In this document: in pieces, positions 6,155 through 10,471 of the stretch
How the letters are laid out: each line of letters starts with the position of its first letter
Numbering within the stretch: the stretch's first letter is position 1
Assembly (NCBI GenBank): GCA_004557975.1
Contig: SFEV01000078.1
Span: 1 to 10,471 of the forward strand
Source: Lachnospiraceae bacterium
GTDB lineage: Bacteria > Bacillota > Clostridia > Lachnospirales > Lachnospiraceae
Reading direction: 5' to 3'
Length of the DNA: 10,471 nucleotides
The notes under the pieces: model-generated
What the model was told of the DNA's origin: nothing
What the model saw: only the letters and a program-made list of their open reading frames with translations
Database searches by the model: none
Position numbers and translations under genes: made by a program

Positions 6155-7720
6155 ATGAAATGGAAAATAAAAAGACCGTCACTGAAGATGAGAAAGCCGG
6201 CTCTGAACAGGCGGCGTCTGAAATATGGGACTTACAGCATGGCACTGACGGGAATTGTTGTTGCAGGTGCGGTGATATTGAATCTGGTGGTGGCGGAGCT
6301 TCCGTCACAGTATACGGAAATTGATCTGAGCAGCAATCAGCTCTCAGTCCTCAGCGAACAGACGAAAGAGGTTCTGGCTGGGCTTACAGAGGATGTCACA
6401 CTTTATTATATTGTGCAGGATGCCAGCCGTGATTCGAATGTATCAAGGCTTTTGCAGCGTTACGATGATCTGTCATCCAGAGTCACAGTAGTGGAGAAGG
6501 ATCCTGTGGTATATCCGAAATTTACTTCCCAGTACACAGATGATAGCGTGGAAGACAACAGTGTCCTTGCCGTCTGTGGCGAACGCAGCCGCGTCATCCC
6601 GTATGATGACATGTATGAGGCAGAATTCAATTACAGCTATTACACGTATGAAACAACGGGCTTTGATGCGGAGGGACAGATTACGAGCGCCATTGCAGCG
6701 CTTGGGTCTGACAGTCAGCCACAGCTGTATGTTCTGACGGGACACGGGGAGATGGAGCTGAACGATTCGCTTCGCCATTCGATTGAGAAAGCGAACATTG
6801 AAACGGAATCCCTGAATCTGATTACGGCAGATAAAGTTCCGGAGGATGCGGCGTGTGTGCTGCTTGCAGCGCCGGGTGCGGATCTCACAGAAGAAGAGAC
6901 GGAAAAACTTCTGGATTATCTGAAAACAGGCGGCAGGACCATGATTCTCACCGATTATACAGGGAAGTCTATGGAAAATCTGTCATCTGTTTTATCTTAT
7001 TACGGTACAGGAATCACAGACGGTGTTGTGATGGAAGGAAACAGCAATTATTATGTACAGATACCGTATTATCTGGTGCCGGACATTAATGCCACAGAGG
7101 TGTCCTCTGATCTGACAGGCGGCAATGCCTATGTGCTTCTGGCGGCAGCGCAGGGTATAACGATGGCGGAGGATAAGAGAGACGGCGTTGACGTGGAGGG
7201 AATTCTGTCCACATCCGGCTCTGCATATTCCAAGGTCGGGGTGGAGAATATGCAGACATATGAAAAGGAGGACGGTGATGTGGATGGTCCGTTCCAGCTC
7301 GGTGTGCTGATCACAGAGACAGTGGAGCTGGAAGAGGAGGTTTCCGGAGCAGCAGAGGAAGCGGACACAGGTGAAGCTGCAGAACCAGAAACAGACAGTG
7401 AACCGGAAACAGAAACACCGTCGGCCCGTGCGCCCCGGACGGAGGAGACGAGGATTGCTCTGTATACTTCTTCGTCTCTGATGGATGAGTCGGCTGATCA
7501 GATGGTTTCCGGAGGAAACACAACGCTGTTTATGAATACACTGAGCTGGCTGTGCGGTCAGACATCGTCCGTATCGGTTCCGGTGAAAAGCATGTCTGTG
7601 GATTATCTGACCGTGACGTCCGCAGCGGGAAGCTTCTGGAGCATTATTGTGATAGCTGTGATACCGGGAGCATTTCTGATATACGGTCTGATGGTATGGC
7701 TGAGCAGAAGAAAGCAGTGA
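6155..7720 (+). CDS. GldG-like membrane-anchored ABC auxiliary protein
   Basis: The product is 521 aa and belongs by layout to the GldG family of ABC-associated proteins. A very basic N-terminus (MKWKIKRPSLKMRKP) precedes one membrane segment at about residues 27-48; a large extracytoplasmic region follows, and a second membrane segment at about 492-514 ends in LSRRKQ. In the large domain, YTEIDLSSNQLSVLSEQTK (just after the first helix) and the LTGHGEMEL motif near 192-200 are typical of the family. A Glu/Pro/Thr-rich linker at about 388-432 precedes a final extracytoplasmic segment, IALYTSSSLMDES. In Flavobacterium, GldG works with GldA and GldF in an ABC complex needed for gliding; this organism is not expected to glide, so the role here is open. 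It sits between the permease and the DUF4340 gene, as is usual for this cluster. Confidence 0.88.
   Translation: MKWKIKRPSLKMRKPALNRRRLKYGTYSMALTGIVVAGAVILNLVVAELPSQYTEIDLSSNQLSVLSEQTKEVLAGLTEDVTLYYIVQDASRDSNVSRLLQRYDDLSSRVTVVEKDPVVYPKFTSQYTDDSVEDNSVLAVCGERSRVIPYDDMYEAEFNYSYYTYETTGFDAEGQITSAIAALGSDSQPQLYVLTGHGEMELNDSLRHSIEKANIETESLNLITADKVPEDAACVLLAAPGADLTEEETEKLLDYLKTGGRTMILTDYTGKSMENLSSVLSYYGTGITDGVVMEGNSNYYVQIPYYLVPDINATEVSSDLTGGNAYVLLAAAQGITMAEDKRDGVDVEGILSTSGSAYSKVGVENMQTYEKEDGDVDGPFQLGVLITETVELEEEVSGAAEEADTGEAAEPETDSEPETETPSARAPRTEETRIALYTSSSLMDESADQMVSGGNTTLFMNTLSWLCGQTSSVSVPVKSMSVDYLTVTSAAGSFWSIIVIAVIPGAFLIYGLMVWLSRRKQ
7382..7417 (+). repeat. Two 18-bp tandem copies in the GldG-like linker
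   Basis: Two adjacent 18-mers at 7382-7399 and 7400-7417 start GAACCRGAAACAGA and encode EPETDS and EPETET. They lie in the Glu/Pro/Thr-rich linker of the GldG-like protein and match at 15 of 18 positions by my reading. Confidence 0.6.
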
Positions 7721-7738
7721 GCGGAAAGGACGAAGCGT

Positions 7739-8767
7739 ATGAGCAAAAAAAGGATTACCATGGCTGCAGGCTTAGCCAGTCTGATCGGGTTGTCATCAGC
7801 CTATGCTGCACTGAAAAGCTATAATAATAAACAGGCAGAAATGACAGCTCTGGAACAGGGAAAACAGATTCTCAATGTTGATTCGAATTCTGTGACGGGA
7901 CTGACTTTTACAGTGGATCATGAACAGGTTTCCTTTATCCTGAAGAATGATGTGTGGATAAAAGAGGACGATGAGACGTTTCCTGTGGACGAAGAGGCAA
8001 TTCTTGGACCTCTTGTCCAGCTTGCCCCGCTGAATGCGGTACGTACCCTGGAAAATGTGGAGGACAGCGCAGAATATGGAATCAATGAGCCACAGAATAC
8101 GATTACGCTGACAGATAAGGATGGCGGGCAGACAGAGATTGTGATTGGAGCCACCAACTCAGGAACGGGAGACGATTATATTATGGTGAATGGAGAAGAA
8201 TCTGTCATTTATACCGTATCCTCCGCACTCCGGACCGCTTTTTCCGATGATCTGTACGATTATGCGGTCAGTGAAGAGCTTCCGCATCTGAATGCATCGG
8301 AAATTACGCGCATATCTCTGCAGCGCGACACAGATGCATATGAGGTGTATCTGGAAGATGCGAAGTGGAAAATATCCGGTTCGGATTCGGAAGTGCTGGA
8401 CGCAGATTCGGAAAAAGTAAATAATGTACTGACAAAGCTGTCCGGGCTAGAATATGCAGATTATGTGGAACATGACTGCAAGGATCCGTCACGGTATGGT
8501 CTGGATGATCCGTCTGCCATTCTGACTGTGACGTGGACAGAGGAGACAGAGAGTGACACGGAGGACAGTACAGAAAGCGTGACAGAGGCGCAAAGTAAGA
8601 CAGAAGTTTCCTTCGTATTCAGAATTGGAAATACAGATGAACTGGGAAATTATTATGTGCAGCAGGAGAAGTCTTCTCAGGTGCACACCATATCGTCGGG
8701 GATAATCGGCGAAGTCCTGGAAAAGAGTATTTCTGACTGGGAAACGGCCGAGGATACAGGCGCTTAG
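7739..8767 (+). CDS. DUF4340 domain protein, membrane-anchored, two internal repeats
   Basis: The product is 342 aa. The N-terminus (MSKKR followed by a hydrophobic stretch at about 6-25) is a signal anchor; there is no lipobox Cys, so it probably stays as a membrane anchor with the rest outside the cytoplasm. The outer part holds two related units of about 140 residues. Each has a W-K/I motif (DVWIKEDD, AKWKISGS), a Tyr-Gly-Asn/Asp-Pro motif (YGINEP at 113, YGLDDP at 253), a beta-rich stretch ending in Ile-Gly, and a Tyr-containing end (DDYIMV, GNYYVQ). This fits the DUF4340 family, which commonly sits after GldG-like genes. An acidic Ser/Thr/Glu insert (about 265-287) splits the second unit. 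Start: AAAGGA 8 nt before ATG 7739, 18 nt after the GldG-like stop. It is the last gene of the operon, followed by a terminator. The function is unknown. Confidence 0.87.
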   Translation: MSKKRITMAAGLASLIGLSSAYAALKSYNNKQAEMTALEQGKQILNVDSNSVTGLTFTVDHEQVSFILKNDVWIKEDDETFPVDEEAILGPLVQLAPLNAVRTLENVEDSAEYGINEPQNTITLTDKDGGQTEIVIGATNSGTGDDYIMVNGEESVIYTVSSALRTAFSDDLYDYAVSEELPHLNASEITRISLQRDTDAYEVYLEDAKWKISGSDSEVLDADSEKVNNVLTKLSGLEYADYVEHDCKDPSRYGLDDPSAILTVTWTEETESDTEDSTESVTEAQSKTEVSFVFRIGNTDELGNYYVQQEKSSQVHTISSGIIGEVLEKSISDWETAEDTGA

Positions 8768-8776
8768 AGAAAAAAG

Positions 8777-8819
8777 GCTGTGCCTGACGCAGGAATGCGT
8801 CTGAAGGCACGGCACTTTT
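8777..8819. terminator. Bidirectional terminator between convergent genes
   Basis: GCTGTGCCT (8777-8785) pairs with AGGCACGGC (8805-8813), one T-G wobble, and GACGCA (8786-8791) pairs with TGCGTC (8796-8801) around a GGAA loop, with a 3-nt bulge. TTTT follows on the plus side (8816-8819). On the minus strand the six A at 8770-8775 become a T tract. It therefore serves both the ABC operon and the MATE gene, whose stop codon is at 8821-8823. Confidence 0.88.
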
Positions 8820-8820
8820 C

Positions 8821-10170
8821 TTAACGGGGACTGCTGCACCAGTCGGATCTCAGATAGTAGATCAGAAATATCACAGAGCTCAGTGACCAGGTCAGCGGAT
8901 ATGCCCAGAAGACCATTTCGATACGGGGAATCAGTCGCACGATCACAGTGATGTAAGTGACACGGATAAAACACCAGCAGATCATCATGACAATCATCGG
9001 AACGGCTGATCTGCCTGCACCGCGCAGAATGCCGGCCAGACAGTGCGAAAATGCCAGCAGAAAGTAGAACAGCGTCACCGTGCGCGCCTGAGAAGTACCG
9101 TATGCAATGACCTGCGGATCGCTGTTGAAAGCAGAGATCAGCGCAGGGATGGTCATATAGATTGTGATCCCGACCAGCTCAGCAAGAAGCAGGCTGCACG
9201 TGATGCCGAAGCGTGCCCCTTTCCGGGCGCGTTCATACTGCTTTGCTCCGAGATTCTGACTGATAAATGTCGTGAGTGCCATGGAAAAGCACGTAATCGG
9301 GAGAAAGCCGAAGCCTTCAATTTTGGTATAGGATCCGCAGCCTGCCACGGCCATATCTCCGAAGCTGTTGATATTCGACTGGACAAACACATTGGCAAGA
9401 GAAATAATGGAATTCTGGAGTCCTGCGGGAACACCGTTTGCAATAATCTGCCGCAGCATATACGGATCAAACCGGATGCTGCGCAGGGAAATGCGGTATT
9501 CCGCGGGACTTTTTCTCGTCAGACGGTGCAGACAGAGTGCGGCACTTAAAAACTGAGAGATCACTGTGGCAGCTGCCGCAGAACCGACTCCCAGGCGGAA
9601 CACACCAATAAAAAGCAGGTCAAGCAGCACGTTGGTTCCGGATGAAAAGATCAGATAGTACAGCGGATGGCGGCTGTCTCCCACAGACTGCAGTATTCCC
9701 ACAAGATTGTTGTACAGGACAAAGCCCAGGGACCCCAGAAAATAAATTCTGAAATACAGGATGGAATTCGGCAGTACATTTTCCGGAGTTTTCATCAGAA
9801 TAAGAATCTTAGGTGCTGCAATCAGTCCAAGGATGGTCAGAAGAAATCCGGACAGAATGCCGAAGGCTACGGCAGTGTGAATGGCCCTCTGCAGCTCTTT
9901 ATACTGTTTTGCACCGTAATATCTTGCAATTACGACACCGGCGCCGATGGCGATGCCATTAAAAAAACCAACCAGCAGAAAAATCAGGCTGCCGGATGAG
10001 CTGACAGCTGCCAGCGCGTTGCTCCCGAGAAAATTGCCGACAATCAGAGAGTCGGCCGTATTGTAAAGCTGCTGAAACAGTGCTCCGAGGAAAAGTGGGA
10101 ACGCAAAGGAAATCATACGTTTCCAGATCGGACCTTCCGTCAGCAGATTTTTTCTTGTGTCAGTTGCCAT
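8821..10170 (-). CDS. MATE family efflux transporter
   Basis: This is an integral membrane antiporter of 449 aa, the normal MATE length, expected to have twelve membrane helices that export cationic drugs or metabolites with Na+ or H+. The first half has the family motif QQLYNTADSLIVGNFLGS (33-50) and then ARYYGAKQYKELQRA (82-96). The second half repeats the layout with VPAGLQNSIISLAN (247-260) and SQNLGAKQYERARKG (304-318), the expected internal pseudo-symmetry. The start is ATG at 10170, with GGGGAGG 8 nt upstream; a longer open frame up to 10404 would add 78 residues without a ribosome site and runs through the promoter. The gene converges on the ABC operon and shares a terminator with it. 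The substrate cannot be told from sequence; it resembles the DinF/NorM-like MATE proteins common in clostridia. Confidence 0.93.
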   Translation of the reverse strand: MATDTRKNLLTEGPIWKRMISFAFPLFLGALFQQLYNTADSLIVGNFLGSNALAAVSSSGSLIFLLVGFFNGIAIGAGVVIARYYGAKQYKELQRAIHTAVAFGILSGFLLTILGLIAAPKILILMKTPENVLPNSILYFRIYFLGSLGFVLYNNLVGILQSVGDSRHPLYYLIFSSGTNVLLDLLFIGVFRLGVGSAAAATVISQFLSAALCLHRLTRKSPAEYRISLRSIRFDPYMLRQIIANGVPAGLQNSIISLANVFVQSNINSFGDMAVAGCGSYTKIEGFGFLPITCFSMALTTFISQNLGAKQYERARKGARFGITCSLLLAELVGITIYMTIPALISAFNSDPQVIAYGTSQARTVTLFYFLLAFSHCLAGILRGAGRSAVPMIVMMICWCFIRVTYITVIVRLIPRIEMVFWAYPLTWSLSSVIFLIYYLRSDWCSSPR

Positions 10171-10178
10171 GCAGAGAA

Positions 10179-10185
10179 CCTCCCC
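10179..10185 (-). promoter_or_regulatory. Ribosome binding site that fixes the MATE start
   Basis: Read on the minus strand, GGGGAGG lies 8 nt before ATG 10170. No other ATG, GTG or TTG in this frame upstream has a comparable site. Confidence 0.85.
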
Positions 10186-10284
10186 AATAATAATCCGGTA
10201 TAACTTCCACAATAAAACATATAAAATAGGAAGAAACATTTCCGGGTCATAAACTGATGCTCCGGTTATGCCGAAGCACAGGAA

Positions 10285-10310
10285 GGACATCCGCAGCTGA
10301 TGCAGGATGT
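10285..10310 (-). promoter_or_regulatory. Dyad at the start of the MATE leader (operator or RNA hairpin)
   Basis: GACATCC at 10285-10291 and GGATGTC at 10304-10310 form a perfect 7-bp inverted repeat. As RNA it can extend by GCA/TGC past a one-base bulge to a 5-nt loop. It begins only a few bases after the predicted start point of the MATE transcript, so it could be a repressor site or a 5' hairpin. I do not recognise a known riboswitch. The rest of the leader, 10171-10284, is AT-rich near the gene and has no T-run terminator that I can see. Confidence 0.5.
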
Positions 10311-10318
10311 CTCTTACC

Positions 10319-10347
10319 ACTATAGCACAAATTACAGCAACTGTGAA
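10319..10347 (-). promoter_or_regulatory. Sigma-A type promoter for the MATE gene
   Basis: On the minus strand TTCACA (10347-10342, 5 of 6 to TTGACA) is followed by a 17-nt spacer and TATAGT (10324-10319, 5 of 6 to TATAAT). Transcription would start near 10312, giving a leader of about 140 nt before ATG 10170. Confidence 0.7.
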
Positions 10348-10439
10348 GAAGAGAGAAAAAAGAGGTTGCATGACAGTTCTGAAAGGTAAAAATAATTCGC
10401 ACAAAATGTGCTGATTTCATGTGGATTCCCAAAGGATAG

Positions 10440-10447
10440 TGTAAAAT
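10440..10447 (+). promoter_or_regulatory. Weak candidate promoter for a gene beyond the window
   Basis: TGTAAAAT at 10440-10447 holds a -10-like hexamer (TAAAAT), but no good -35 lies at the right distance. A small dyad, GCACA/TGTGC, lies at 10399-10411. The divergent side of the MATE promoter otherwise shows no gene in 10348-10471. Confidence 0.25.
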
Positions 10448-10471
10448 ATAAGAAAAACTTTTTCGCAGAGG

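Noticed and set aside
6106..6324. 72-codon open frame overlapping the end of the permease and start of the GldG-like gene
   Set aside because: Out of frame with both recognised genes and no hydrophobic or known domain; the Gly/Cys-rich end is typical of frame shadows.
10171..10404. 78-residue N-terminal extension of the MATE protein
   Set aside because: It would cover the promoter and leader dyad, has no ribosome site, and MATE proteins begin close to the helix that starts after ATG 10170.

Overview
The window looks like the chromosome of a gut-type Firmicute, most likely Lachnospiraceae (Blautia, Mediterraneibacter, Roseburia and relatives). The evidence is strong AGGAGG ribosome sites, roughly 50% GC in most genes, a GntR-LacI hybrid AraR, and the typical clostridial order of ABC ATPase, permease, GldG-like and DUF4340 genes. 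The family assignment is inference from gene content and style, not from a marker gene.

Layout: (a) 1-300, the 3' end of an AT-rich gene resembling a PIN-like protein, cut by the window edge. (b) 301-605, a regulatory region with one clear promoter and three dyads built on TTGTAC/GTACAA half-sites. (c) 606-3273, araR and araA in the same direction, probably one transcript, closed by two tandem hairpin terminators. No araB or araD is in the window. (d) 3503-4006, a stand-alone shikimate kinase (aroK). (e) 4137-8767, a tight four-gene operon: an ABC ATPase (TTG start), an ABC-2 type permease overlapping it by 4 nt, a GldG-like membrane-anchored protein, and a DUF4340 protein. (f) A bidirectional terminator at about 8777-8819. 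(g) 8821-10170 on the minus strand, a MATE-family efflux transporter with its own promoter and a leader of about 140 nt. (h) 10348-10471, the intergenic edge with at most a weak rightward promoter.

How the parts work together: AraR should repress its own transcript and araA when arabinose is absent, and AraA starts arabinose catabolism. The four-gene operon should form one envelope complex. The ATPase drives the membrane permease, while the GldG-like and DUF4340 proteins are held at the membrane with large extracytoplasmic domains. The substrate of such complexes in non-gliding Firmicutes is not established as far as I know.

The most unusual feature is in the ATPase gene. Its 3' end is an in-frame 12-bp minisatellite of about 14 units encoding an acidic tetrapeptide tail, and the last, degenerate unit supplies the ribosome binding site of the permease. 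The GldG-like and DUF4340 proteins also carry acidic Glu/Ser/Thr low-complexity inserts. I saw no CRISPR array, insertion sequence, tRNA or rRNA.
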